From JBBRUG01 sp038247995 (GTDB taxonomy: Bacteria; Chloroflexota; Chloroflexia; Chloroflexales; Chloroflexaceae): 18,801 nucleotides of DNA. Under the pieces are notes generated by a model. That model did no database searches, was not told where the DNA came from, and saw nothing but the letters and a program-made list of their open reading frames with translations. Shown here one piece after another: positions 1-7,019 of this stretch. A program made the position numbers and the translations under genes. The DNA is taken from the NCBI GenBank assembly GCA_038247995.1, contig JBBRUG010000085.1, forward strand, positions 1 to 18,801, in the 5' to 3' direction. The stretch's first letter is position 1. Every line of letters begins with the position of its first letter.

Positions 1-194
1 CCATTGTTCGTCGGGCGCTCATCAGCGCGACAAGACAACGTTCACGATCGGACAGGATCTGCCTACGTACAGCGCACGCTCCACCGGAAGCGGTGTAACG
101 AACGACCGTGCATGGGCCGAAAAAAATTGCTTACTCAAAGGGAATATGCGTAACTCGCTTATGCATGATACCCGTTAGGGCATATTCTGTCAAA
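1..194. other. Leading intergenic stretch, no gene recognised
   Basis: All three forward frames are open from the left edge for a while (to about 95, 153 and 178), so the C-terminus of a forward gene beginning outside the window could end here. None of the translations is recognisable and codon use is not like the neighbouring genes. On the minus strand the only ATG-started frame stops after about 16 codons. I see no promoter or RNA gene. Confidence 0.4.
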
Positions 195-228
195 ACGCCG
201 GGAGTGACAGATCTGTCACACCCGGCGT
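191..228 (-). terminator. Probable rho-independent terminator of pckG
   Basis: Positions 195-228 form a 34-bp palindrome (two 17-nt arms) with one A-A mismatch: ACGCCGGG, A, GTGACAGA and then the mirror image. On the minus strand the stem is followed by TTTT (191-194), about 45 nt past the pckG stop. A smaller hairpin, GCGAGCC-tac-GGCTCGC (240-256), lies between the stop and this stem. Position and T-run fit a terminator, although the T-run is short. The near-perfect symmetry would also suit a protein-binding site. Confidence 0.7.
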
Positions 229-273
229 CGCTAGGCGATGCGAGCCTACGGCTCGCGATATGCGCATAGTGTT

Positions 274-2112
274 CTAGTCGTGGGAGGTGTCCCAGCTCTC
301 CGGCGTGCGCCAGAGGCTCGACAAAATCAGGTCGCGCATTGAGAGCATTTCCTTGGGCAAGCGATCGTAGAGCTTGATGAAGAGTTCTTCGTGGAGCAGG
401 ATCTCTTGCTGCCAATCTTTCACATCAACCGACATGATCTTGTTGAACTGCTCGCGGCTGAAGTTCAAGCCACGCCAGTCGAGGTCGTCGTAGCGCGGCA
501 CCCAGCCGATCGTGCTCTCGACGCTGATCGCCTCGCCGTGCGCCCGTTGCACGATCCACTTCAGTACGCGCATGTTCTCGCCGAAGCCCGGCCAGACGAA
601 CTTGCCATCGGCATCCTTGCGGAACCAGTTCACACTGAAGATCCGCGGCGGGTTATAGATCATACGCCCGAACTGGAGCCAATGGTTGAAGTAATCGGCC
701 ATGTGGTAGCCGGCAAAAGGCAGCATCGCGAACGGATCGCGGCGTACCACACCCTGCTGGCCAAACGCGGCAGCGGTCGTCTCCGAGCCCATTGTCGCGG
801 CAAGGTAGACGCCATAGTTCCAGTTGAACGCCTGATACACCAGGGGCACCGTGCTGCTGCGCCGCCCGCCGAAGATGAAGGCCTGGATCGGCACGCCGGT
901 CGGGTCGTCCCACGCCGGATCGAGCACCGGGTTGTTGACCGCCGGAGCCGTGAAGCGTGCATTGGGATGAGCCGCCTTACGCCCGCTGTCCGGCGTCCAC
1001 TCCTGACCGGTCCAGTCGATCAGGTGATCTGGCGCCGCTTTGGTCATGCCCTCCCACCAGACATCGCCGTCATCGGTCAGGCCGACATTGGTAAAGATGG
1101 TATCCTTCGCGCAGCTCTCCATGGCGCTCGAGTTCGTCTCGTACGACGTACCGGGCGCAACGCCGAAGTAGCCCGACTCGGGGTTGATTGCATACAACCT
1201 GCCGTCGGCGCCGGGTTTGATCCAGGCAATATCGTCGCCGATCGTCGTCACTTCCCAACCATCTTCCTGGAAGGCCTTGGGCGGGGCAAGCATGGCAAAG
1301 TTTGTTTTGCCGCAGGCCGAAGGGAACGCAGCGGCAATATACGACTTGCGGCCGCCCGGCTCCTTCACGCCGAGAATAAGCATATGCTCGGCGAGCCAAC
1401 CCTCCTGGCGGGCCATCACCGAGGCGATCCGCAGCGCGAGACACTTCTTGCCGAGTAGGGCGTTGCCGCCGTAGCCCGAGCCATACGACCAGATCGAGCG
1501 CTCTTCAGGAAAATGAACGATATACTTTGTCGTCGAGTTGCATGGCCAAGCGACATCTGCCTGATCCGGCTCCAGCGGCGCGCCGACAGTGTGCATACAG
1601 GGGATGAAATCGCCGTTCTCACCCAACACGTCATAGACAGCCTTGCCCATGCGCGTCATCAATTTCATGTTGACTGCAACATAAGGTGAATCGGTGAGTT
1701 CAACCCCAATCTGCGCGATTGGTGAGCCAAGCGGCCCCATGCTGAACGGGATCACGTACATTGTGCGCCCCCGCATACAGCCGGTGAAGAGACCGTTAAG
1801 CAGCTCCTTCATCTCTTTGGGCGCCATCCAGTTATTGGTGGGGCCGGCGTCGTTCTTTGCAACGGAGCAGATGAAGGTGCGATCCTCGACGCGTGCGACG
1901 TCGCTGGGATCCGAACGAGCAAGAAAGCTGTCCGGACGCTTCTCGGGGTTCAGGCGAATAAATGTGCCGGCCTCGACCATTTGGTTGCAGAGTGTGTTAT
2001 ATTCTTCCTCCGAACCATCACAAAAGTGTACCGCATCGGGCTGACACGTCGCTACCATCTCTTCAACCCAGTCACGGAAACGGGCGTGTTGGATGTACAC
2101 TGGGAACTGCAT
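274..2112 (-). CDS. pckG: Phosphoenolpyruvate carboxykinase (GTP)
   Basis: This cytosolic enzyme interconverts oxaloacetate plus GTP with phosphoenolpyruvate plus CO2 plus GDP, linking the TCA cycle with gluconeogenesis or anaplerosis. The 612-residue length is typical of the GTP family and differs from the shorter ATP-type PckA. Visible family motifs are the P-loop (kinase-1) SACGKTNFAML at residues 265-275, GDDIAW at 292-297 (metal/kinase-2 region), RTFICSVAKNDAGPTNNW near 78-95 and GSGYGGNALLGKKC at 211-224. I start at 2112 (MQFPVYIQ) because GGGGAGGAAC lies just before it; the ATG at 2127 is 15 nt upstream and includes this Shine-Dalgarno in its own coding sequence. The gene is monocistronic here, with its own promoter and terminator. 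No damage is seen. Confidence 0.97.
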   Translation of the reverse strand: MQFPVYIQHARFRDWVEEMVATCQPDAVHFCDGSEEEYNTLCNQMVEAGTFIRLNPEKRPDSFLARSDPSDVARVEDRTFICSVAKNDAGPTNNWMAPKEMKELLNGLFTGCMRGRTMYVIPFSMGPLGSPIAQIGVELTDSPYVAVNMKLMTRMGKAVYDVLGENGDFIPCMHTVGAPLEPDQADVAWPCNSTTKYIVHFPEERSIWSYGSGYGGNALLGKKCLALRIASVMARQEGWLAEHMLILGVKEPGGRKSYIAAAFPSACGKTNFAMLAPPKAFQEDGWEVTTIGDDIAWIKPGADGRLYAINPESGYFGVAPGTSYETNSSAMESCAKDTIFTNVGLTDDGDVWWEGMTKAAPDHLIDWTGQEWTPDSGRKAAHPNARFTAPAVNNPVLDPAWDDPTGVPIQAFIFGGRRSSTVPLVYQAFNWNYGVYLAATMGSETTAAAFGQQGVVRRDPFAMLPFAGYHMADYFNHWLQFGRMIYNPPRIFSVNWFRKDADGKFVWPGFGENMRVLKWIVQRAHGEAISVESTIGWVPRYDDLDWRGLNFSREQFNKIMSVDVKDWQQEILLHEELFIKLYDRLPKEMLSMRDLILSSLWRTPESWDTSHD

Positions 2113-2137
2113 CTTGTTCCTCCCCATTTGTCTGTAC

Positions 2138-2189
2138 GCACAAAGGCGTCTCTGGCTTGTGCCGCTGTCTGACGCCTTTTATCATAGCA
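2138..2189 (-). promoter_or_regulatory. pckG promoter with inverted repeat at the start site
   Basis: On the minus strand an extended -10, TGC-TATGAT (2189-2181), lies about 70 nt upstream of the pckG ATG, with no convincing -35. Directly downstream is a perfect 9-bp inverted repeat, AAAGGCGTC (2142-2150) and GACGCCTTT (2171-2179), separated by 20 bp (29 bp arm to arm). A second, overlapping inverted repeat, GCACAA/TTGTGC (2138-2143/2157-2162), would be mutually exclusive with the first as RNA. The first repeat could be an operator covering the transcription start or a leader hairpin; which one depends on the real start. Confidence 0.5.
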
Positions 2190-2250
2190 TACCCGCCTGA
2201 GCATAGCGTGCCCAGGCAATAACCCTCGTGAAACATGTCGCAACAAATTA

Positions 2251-2259
2251 TGCTATACT
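2251..2259 (+). promoter_or_regulatory. Extended -10 promoter for secG operon
   Basis: TGC-TATACT in the context TTATGCTATACT resembles the extended -10 boxes seen elsewhere in this window. No -35 consensus is visible. If used, transcription starts near 2266 and the whole 72-bp repeat array becomes a leader of about 350 nt ahead of secG. It is divergent from the pckG promoter 60 bp away. Confidence 0.45.
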
Positions 2260-2277
2260 GACGCGGCTTTCGGAACA

Positions 2278-2535
2278 CTGAGCCGAGCAACTGCGGCACT
2301 GTTGCACTGAGCCGTTTTGAGGCCGGCAATACCGCTTACACGGCCTACGCTGAGCCGAACAGCTGCGGCACTGTTGCACTGAGCCGTTTTGAGGCCAGCA
2401 ATACCGCTTACACGGCCTACGCTGAGCCGAGCAACTGCGGCACTGTTGCACTGAGCCGTTTTGAGGCCCAGCAATACCGCTTACACGGCCTACGTTGAAC
2501 CGAACAGCTGCGGCACTGTTGCACTGAGCCGTTTT
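2278..2535 (+). repeat. 72-bp tandem repeat, 3.6 copies, upstream of secG
   Basis: Copies begin at 2278, 2350, 2422 and 2495; the last is partial and follows a one-base insertion. Each contains GCGGCACTGTTGCACTGAGCCGTTTT, interrupted here only by small changes, followed by a segment with CAATACCGCTTACACGGCC. Copies 1 and 3 carry GCAAC before TGCGGCACT and GTTGC after it, giving a 5-bp stem. Copies 2 and 4 carry AACAG before CTGCGGCA and CTGTT after it, giving a different 5-bp stem at nearly the same place. Since 72 is divisible by 3, the minus strand reads through as a Cys-rich periodic ORF, which I regard as a by-product. Confidence 0.9.
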
Positions 2536-2615
2536 ATCGTAAGGGCGTGATCACGGCCCCAGGCGTGAAAGCGCGTGTACATACGCTGAAATCCGAGATG
2601 GAGAAGGAGTCTGTT

Positions 2616-2843
2616 GTGGAGATCGCTCTCTATATTGCAGTGTTGATTGTGAGCGTGGTTTTGATCGCGCTGGTGGTCATTCAGTCGCGCAGCGCCGGCA
2701 TGGCCAACCGCGACACCAGTTCAGTCCAGCGCACGCGGCGCGGTCTTGAGCGCACGATGCACCAGGCAACGATTGTGCTTTCGATCGTGTTTTTGCTCCT
2801 CGCCTTGATCACCAGCCTGCCCATTTTCGGCAGCGCGATCTAG
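2616..2843 (+). CDS. secG: Protein-export membrane protein SecG
   Basis: SecG is the small non-essential subunit of the SecYEG translocon in the cytoplasmic membrane. The 75-residue product has two hydrophobic segments (about residues 3-23 and 50-70) joined by a polar loop. The loop contains IQSRSAG and, further on, QRTRRGLERTMHQ, matching the family's conserved Q-S/R-G-x-G and RRG-L-E-x-x-T pattern. I chose a GTG start because AGAAGGAG ends 6 nt before it; the ATG at 2598 and a further upstream start at 2547 lack a ribosome-binding site and make the protein longer than the family norm. Only 3 nt separate its stop from the next start, so the two are probably co-transcribed. Confidence 0.88.
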   Translation: MEIALYIAVLIVSVVLIALVVIQSRSAGMANRDTSSVQRTRRGLERTMHQATIVLSIVFLLLALITSLPIFGSAI

Positions 2844-2846
2844 CGC

Positions 2847-4508
2847 ATGGCGCGACGCATCCGTTGGCAGTTGATTATCGCTGCGATCAGTACTCTGCTC
2901 GTCGCCGGCATGCTCGGGCGCCTTGCGCTGCGCACATCAAGCATCGCAAACCCATTGGCCGGCGGCACGTATGTCGAAGCCCTCGTTGGGGCGCCGATCC
3001 AACCAATCCCGCTGTTGAACGATCCGCTCACCGACCCAAGCGGCAAGGCCCTCGGCGCACTGCTCTTTGATGGTCTGGTACAGATCGGCGTCGATGGCCT
3101 CGTCGAACCCGGCCTCGCGACTTACACGGTCGATCCGAGTGGCGAGATTTACACCTTCAGCTTACGCCGCAATGCCGTCTGGCACGACGGCGTCCCCGTC
3201 ACCGCCGACGATGTCGTTTTCACCCTGCGCACGCTCCAAATCCTCGACCAACCCGGCGACCCAGGCCTGGCCCAACTCTGGCAGGATGTCCTCGTCGATC
3301 GCATCGATGCGTATACCGTACGTGCTACACTCACCCGACCGTTTGCGCCGTTCCTCAGCCTCGCGCGCGTGCCGATCCTGCCTGCCCATTTGCTCAGCGG
3401 GGTCGCTCCCGAAAACTGGGCCAGCACCCCCTTTGCCGACGACCTGATCGGCACCGGCCCCTTTCAACTCGTCGAACTGCGCGAAGACAGTGTTCTGCTT
3501 GAGGCCAACCCACAGTACTTCGACGGTCGTCCGTACATCAACCAGGTTGAATTGCGCTTCTTCAGCGCCCCTGAAGCCGCCGCCGCCGCCCTCAGTCGCG
3601 GCGATGTGACGGCCTTCGGCGACCAGGGCGGGAGCGTGCTGGGCGGATTTAATTTGCCCGCCACATTGAACGCAACCAGCACGCCGCTCGATGCTTATGT
3701 TACGCTCAGCTTCAATCTCGACCGTGCGCCGCTCGATGAATTGCCCCTGCGCCGCGCCCTCGCGCATGCGCTCAACAAAGACGCCTTGATCGAAGGCGCC
3801 CTCGACGGCCTGGGCAGTCGGCTCGATACACCAATCCTCCCCGGCTGGTGGGCCGCCGATCCTTCGGTAGAGTGGTATGCCGCCGATGCCGAACGTGCGC
3901 TGCAGATCCTCAACGAACTTGGCTTCGACGAGGGGATCGGCGGCGTACGCCAGCGCGAAGGCCGCCCACTCGCGCTCGAACTGCTCGTCGATGGCGAGCC
4001 GCGCCGGCTTGCTGCCGCCAATGCAATCGCCGCCCAATGGGGCGCTATCGGCGTTGGCGTGCAAGTGCAACAACTCGGCGCCGCCGAACTGCGCGCCCGG
4101 CTCGAACAGCGCGACTTCGACGCGGCGCTGCATAGTTGGGTGCGCCTCGGCTCCGACCCCGACCCGTTTGCGCTCTGGCATTCCAGCCAGGCCGATCAGG
4201 GCTTGAACTATGCCGGGCTGCGCGATCCACAGATCGACGAACTGCTCGACGCCGGCCGCGAACAAACCGACATCGCCGACCGTGCCGCCGAGTATGCTGC
4301 ATTCCAGCAGCGCTGGGTTGAACTCATCCCCGGCATTACCCTTTACCAGCCGCTATATATTTTCGCCTTCGACGCTGAACTCGGCGGAATTGAGCAAGAT
4401 CCAACGCAGGGTGGGCCGGTAATCCTCTTTGGCGCCGAAGACCGCTACCGCACCATTACGCGCTGGTTTACCGACAGCTACCGCGAGATCCAGGGCGATT
4501 TACGCTAA
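2847..4508 (+). CDS. ABC transporter substrate-binding protein, family 5 (peptide/nickel type)
   Basis: This is a 553-residue extracytoplasmic binding protein of the SBP_bac_5 (DppA/OppA/NikA) family. Residues 7-28 form one hydrophobic segment after an RR/R-K basic start, acting as a signal peptide or membrane anchor; no lipobox cysteine is present. The mature part carries the family signature: LFDGLVQIGVDG..EPGLATYTVD, then YTFSLRRNAVWHDGVPVTADDVVFTL. Later segments (PLRRALAHALNKDALIEGAL; FDAALHSWVRLGSDPDPF) also fit. No permease or ATPase gene lies nearby, so it is an orphan binding protein or it serves a transporter elsewhere. Substrate cannot be told from sequence. It lies 3 nt after secG, without a visible Shine-Dalgarno, suggesting translation coupled to secG. 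Confidence 0.9.
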   Translation: MARRIRWQLIIAAISTLLVAGMLGRLALRTSSIANPLAGGTYVEALVGAPIQPIPLLNDPLTDPSGKALGALLFDGLVQIGVDGLVEPGLATYTVDPSGEIYTFSLRRNAVWHDGVPVTADDVVFTLRTLQILDQPGDPGLAQLWQDVLVDRIDAYTVRATLTRPFAPFLSLARVPILPAHLLSGVAPENWASTPFADDLIGTGPFQLVELREDSVLLEANPQYFDGRPYINQVELRFFSAPEAAAAALSRGDVTAFGDQGGSVLGGFNLPATLNATSTPLDAYVTLSFNLDRAPLDELPLRRALAHALNKDALIEGALDGLGSRLDTPILPGWWAADPSVEWYAADAERALQILNELGFDEGIGGVRQREGRPLALELLVDGEPRRLAAANAIAAQWGAIGVGVQVQQLGAAELRARLEQRDFDAALHSWVRLGSDPDPFALWHSSQADQGLNYAGLRDPQIDELLDAGREQTDIADRAAEYAAFQQRWVELIPGITLYQPLYIFAFDAELGGIEQDPTQGGPVILFGAEDRYRTITRWFTDSYREIQGDLR

Positions 4509-4525
4509 TTCAGCTTGCTGAAAGT

Positions 4526-4616
4526 CGGTCGTCGGTCGTCGGTCGTCGGTCATCGGTCATCGGTCGTCGGTCGTCGGTCGTCGGTCGTCGGTCGTCGGTC
4601 GTCGGTCGTCGGTCGT
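4526..4616 (+). repeat. Heptanucleotide tandem array, 13 x CGGTCGT
   Basis: There are thirteen uninterrupted 7-bp units, all CGGTCGT except units 4 and 5, which are CGGTCAT. The array ends 21 nt before the ATG chosen for the DNA methyltransferase. Because 7 is not a multiple of 3, each gain or loss of one unit shifts any reading frame passing through it. An in-frame upstream extension from a TTG at 4515 does read through the array (Arg/Ser/Val/Gly-rich), but I consider this untranslated or accidental. The unit length recalls the heptameric STRR repeats described in cyanobacteria. Confidence 0.95.
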
Positions 4617-4637
4617 CGTTTCAAATGGTACGCCACA

Positions 4638-5723
4638 ATGCTGCTCAACCACATTCATCACGGCGATTGTATCGAGATCCTCGCTGAAATGCCTGAGCAG
4701 AGCGTCGATCTGATTTTTGCCGACCCGCCCTATAACCTCCAGTTGCGGCAGGAATTACGCCGGCCCAACCAGAGCCTGGTCGATGCTGTTGACGATGAAT
4801 GGGATCAGTTCGCCGATTTTGCCGCGTACGACGCCTTTAGTCGGGCTTGGCTCACCGCGTGTCGCCGCGTACTGAAAGATACGGGCACGATCTGGGTGAT
4901 CGGCAGCTACCATAACATTTACCGCGTGGGTGCCCTGATGCAGGATCTCGGCTTCTGGATGCTCAACGACGTGGTCTGGACGAAGAGCAACCCGATGCCC
5001 AACTTTCGGGGCGTGCGCTTCACCAATGCCCACGAAACCCTGCTCTGGTGCCTGAAAAACCGCGCTCAGCGCCGCTACACCTTCAACTACCACGCCATGA
5101 AGCAACTCAACGACGCCAAGCAGATGCGCAGCGATTGGGAATTACCGCTCGCCACCGGCCACGAGCGGCTGAAGCTGAATGGCGCCAAGCTGCATGCCAC
5201 GCAGAAGCCCGAGGCGCTACTCTACCGCGTGATTCTGGCCGCCAGCAATCCCGGCGACGTCGTACTCGACCCGTTCTTCGGCACCGGCACGACCGGCGCA
5301 GTGGCCAAACGCCTGGGCCGGCAGTATGTCGGTATCGAGCGCGAAGCAGCCTATGTCACGGCGGCGCGGGAACGTATCGCCGCCATACCAGCCGCCAGCG
5401 CCGACGAGCAGGCACTGGGGCGGATTCCCACCCGCCGCGATGCGCCACGCGTGGCCTTTGCAACCCTGCTGGAACGCGGTTTGTTGCTTCCCGGCCAGCA
5501 ATTATTCTTTCGTGGTAAGCTGAGCATCGCCGCGACGGTTCTTGCCGACGGCACCCTGCGCGCCGCCGACGGCGTACGCGGCTCGATCCATCGCATTGGC
5601 GCTCATGTTGGCAATACACCGGCCTGCAACGGCTGGGATGCATGGTACTACGCGGGCGCCGACGGCACTTTCGGGCCAATCGACGCCCTACGCGAACAGG
5701 TGCGGGCTATGGACGCAGCTTGA
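4638..5723 (+). CDS. ccrM: CcrM/HinfI-type adenine-N6 DNA methyltransferase (predicted GANTC)
   Basis: The enzyme transfers methyl from S-adenosylmethionine to adenine in DNA. Catalytic DPPY (29-32) precedes the AdoMet motif DPFFGTGTTG (211-220), the beta-class order. The whole length resembles Caulobacter CcrM as I remember it: VDAVDDEWDQF (48-58), WVIGSYHNIYRVG (86-98), KSNPMPNFRG (116-125), TQKPEALLYRVIL (188-200), and, importantly, the C-terminal extension (about 265-355) with GSIHRIGAHV and PACNGWDAWYY, which is characteristic of CcrM and HinfI-like enzymes. No restriction endonuclease is adjacent, so it is an orphan. The start is at 4638 (MLLNHIHHGDC), after the repeat array, since the family begins about here; no good Shine-Dalgarno is visible. 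Target site is inferred from homology only. Confidence 0.92.
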   Translation: MLLNHIHHGDCIEILAEMPEQSVDLIFADPPYNLQLRQELRRPNQSLVDAVDDEWDQFADFAAYDAFSRAWLTACRRVLKDTGTIWVIGSYHNIYRVGALMQDLGFWMLNDVVWTKSNPMPNFRGVRFTNAHETLLWCLKNRAQRRYTFNYHAMKQLNDAKQMRSDWELPLATGHERLKLNGAKLHATQKPEALLYRVILAASNPGDVVLDPFFGTGTTGAVAKRLGRQYVGIEREAAYVTAARERIAAIPAASADEQALGRIPTRRDAPRVAFATLLERGLLLPGQQLFFRGKLSIAATVLADGTLRAADGVRGSIHRIGAHVGNTPACNGWDAWYYAGADGTFGPIDALREQVRAMDAA

Positions 5724-5737
5724 CGCAGCGATCGGAT

Positions 5738-6853
5738 TTAATCCGCGTCCTCAAGCATAATCGTTACGCCTGTGCCGCCCGTTATGCTGCCGCCGATCAT
5801 AATCTGTAGCGTGCGCCCCGGTCGCGCGGCCTGTAGCATAGTGATACTTTCGTCTTGCTGGAGCGGCGTTACCGTATAACCCTCAGCGCTCAGGCGCTCG
5901 GTGTAGAACGCCGCTACTTCGGCGGCGGCCACGTCGGTGGCATACACGATCCCCTCTGCGGTGATTACCTGATCGCGCGCGTCCTCCAGGAGCGGAATAT
6001 CGGCCGAGGCGAGCGTGTCGGGCGTGCCGCAGAACGCCGGCAGGTCGATCACAGCCACTTGATCAATTTCCAGGTTGTAGCTGAAGAGTGTCTCCAGGCC
6101 ATTGCCTGCCGTCGCATTGGGATCGGCGATAGTGCTTTTGCTCTCGGCCTTCACGAGGTAACCTTCAGGTGCCACCCAGAAGTCGCCGTTGACCGTAATG
6201 CCGCTCTGATCCTCCGTAACCCGGTAGTGGTCGGTTGTAATGCCGTTCACCGTTTCGCCCTGCGCCACCAGTTCGGGCGTACCGACGGCGGCAAAGATGA
6301 TTCCCATGGTCATCGTCGTGCGCGCCATACCAACCGTCATTTCCAGCATCTCATTATCGATGACCGTCGTTTCACAACGCTGATCGTCCGCCCCGTCACG
6401 AATCTGATAGAGCGCGCCGTCGCGGATCTGCGTTTCGTTGGGCGGGCTGTTTGGGTCGCTGCTCACTACCGTGCGGATGGTCAGCGGACTGTTGATCCGC
6501 TCCTCAACATAGGTCGAAGCATTCTCGGTAATAGTGCCGTCCGAACGCACGATCTGCGTGCTGGTTGTGCTGATTCGATAGCTCTGCAACTGATCGAGGA
6601 TCGTCGCGCTGCGCTCAAAATCGATCGCGTCGCCGATCACATCCTGCGGATCGCGGTCGCCGGCGGGCGCTACCGGGTCAGCCAGTGGTTCAGCCGGCGC
6701 TTCCTCAGCTGCAGAGACAGGTTCACCGGAAGCGGATGGTTCGGCAGCGGCGGGCGGTTCGCCGGCAGCGGATGGCGTAGCAGAGCGGCCGCCACAGGCG
6801 GTCAGGGCGAGGATCGTGAGGAGCGTGATCAAGAAAGACGTAAGCTTCGACAT
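5738..6853 (-). CDS. Predicted lipoprotein of unknown function
   Basis: The 371-residue product starts with a lipoprotein signal: K3, a hydrophobic stretch (7-19) and lipobox LTAC with C20, so it should be anchored to the outer face of the membrane. Residues 21-65 are an Ala/Pro/Glu/Ser linker. The body contains LQSYRISTTSTQI and an SPLTIRTVV beta-rich stretch, loosely reminiscent of LolA/LppX-like lipid-binding folds. The end (AAEVAAFYTERLSAEGYTV) looks like a separate small alpha/beta domain. The start at 6853 is chosen because the lipobox must be near the N-terminus and AGGAG lies 12 nt upstream; a longer open frame to 7060 is not credible. It is convergent with the methyltransferase (14 bp apart) and divergent from the SARP-NACHT gene, possibly its regulator. 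Function unknown. Confidence 0.85.
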   Translation of the reverse strand: MSKLTSFLITLLTILALTACGGRSATPSAAGEPPAAAEPSASGEPVSAAEEAPAEPLADPVAPAGDRDPQDVIGDAIDFERSATILDQLQSYRISTTSTQIVRSDGTITENASTYVEERINSPLTIRTVVSSDPNSPPNETQIRDGALYQIRDGADDQRCETTVIDNEMLEMTVGMARTTMTMGIIFAAVGTPELVAQGETVNGITTDHYRVTEDQSGITVNGDFWVAPEGYLVKAESKSTIADPNATAGNGLETLFSYNLEIDQVAVIDLPAFCGTPDTLASADIPLLEDARDQVITAEGIVYATDVAAAEVAAFYTERLSAEGYTVTPLQQDESITMLQAARPGRTLQIMIGGSITGGTGVTIMLEDAD

Positions 6854-6916
6854 TGGATTCCGATACTCCTGGGCTACGATGAACAGATAACGCCGACGGC
6901 CAGCATAGTTCGGCTG

Positions 6917-6945
6917 CGTGAGTCGAACGTGAGTCGTCCGTGAGA
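6917..6945 (+). promoter_or_regulatory. Three 11-bp-phased CGTGAG heptamers (candidate SARP operator)
   Basis: CGTGAGT (6917-6923), CGTGAGT (6928-6934) and CGTGAGA (6939-6945) recur exactly every 11 bp, one helical turn. SARP-family activators are known to bind direct heptamer repeats spaced by about one turn. The site lies between the lipoprotein gene and the SARP-domain gene, upstream of the predicted -10 at 6985. The first two copies also contain GAGTC, a GANTC site. Confidence 0.55.
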
Positions 6946-6981
6946 TCGGGCCCGAAAGTACCCAAAACCCGTTCAGCATTC

Positions 6982-6990
6982 TGGTACAAT
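6982..6990 (+). promoter_or_regulatory. Extended -10 promoter of the SARP-NACHT gene
   Basis: TGG-TACAAT lies 29 nt before the ATG at 7020, identical to the extended -10 before the GNAT gene on the other strand (15763-15755). No -35 consensus is seen 17 bp upstream, which would suit an activator-dependent promoter. Confidence 0.5.
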
Positions 6991-7019
6991 GCAGCCGAGC
7001 GCCAACCACGACTGCATGC

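Noticed and set aside
391..1458. 355-codon open frame antisense to pckG
   Set aside because: It mirrors the strongly biased codons of pckG and has no recognisable motif or ribosome-binding site.
2248..2474. Cys-rich periodic minus-strand ORFs in the 72-bp repeat
   Set aside because: A 72-bp unit keeps frame by chance (24 codons), so any open unit gives a long repetitive ORF; no ribosome-binding site or homology.
2278..2535. CRISPR array
   Set aside because: The 72-bp units are contiguous and almost identical throughout, with no unique spacers and no cas genes nearby.
3162..4265. 367-codon open frame antisense to the binding protein gene
   Set aside because: It is a shadow frame in a GC-rich gene; the plus-strand protein has clear family motifs.
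4515..4637. 41-codon N-terminal extension of the methyltransferase through the heptamer array
   Set aside because: TTG start without ribosome-binding site, low-complexity Arg/Ser/Val/Gly residues, and the family starts at about the ATG at 4638.
5855..6943. 362-codon open frame antisense to the lipoprotein gene
   Set aside because: The minus-strand product has a proper lipobox and Shine-Dalgarno; the antisense frame is Arg/His-rich without motifs.
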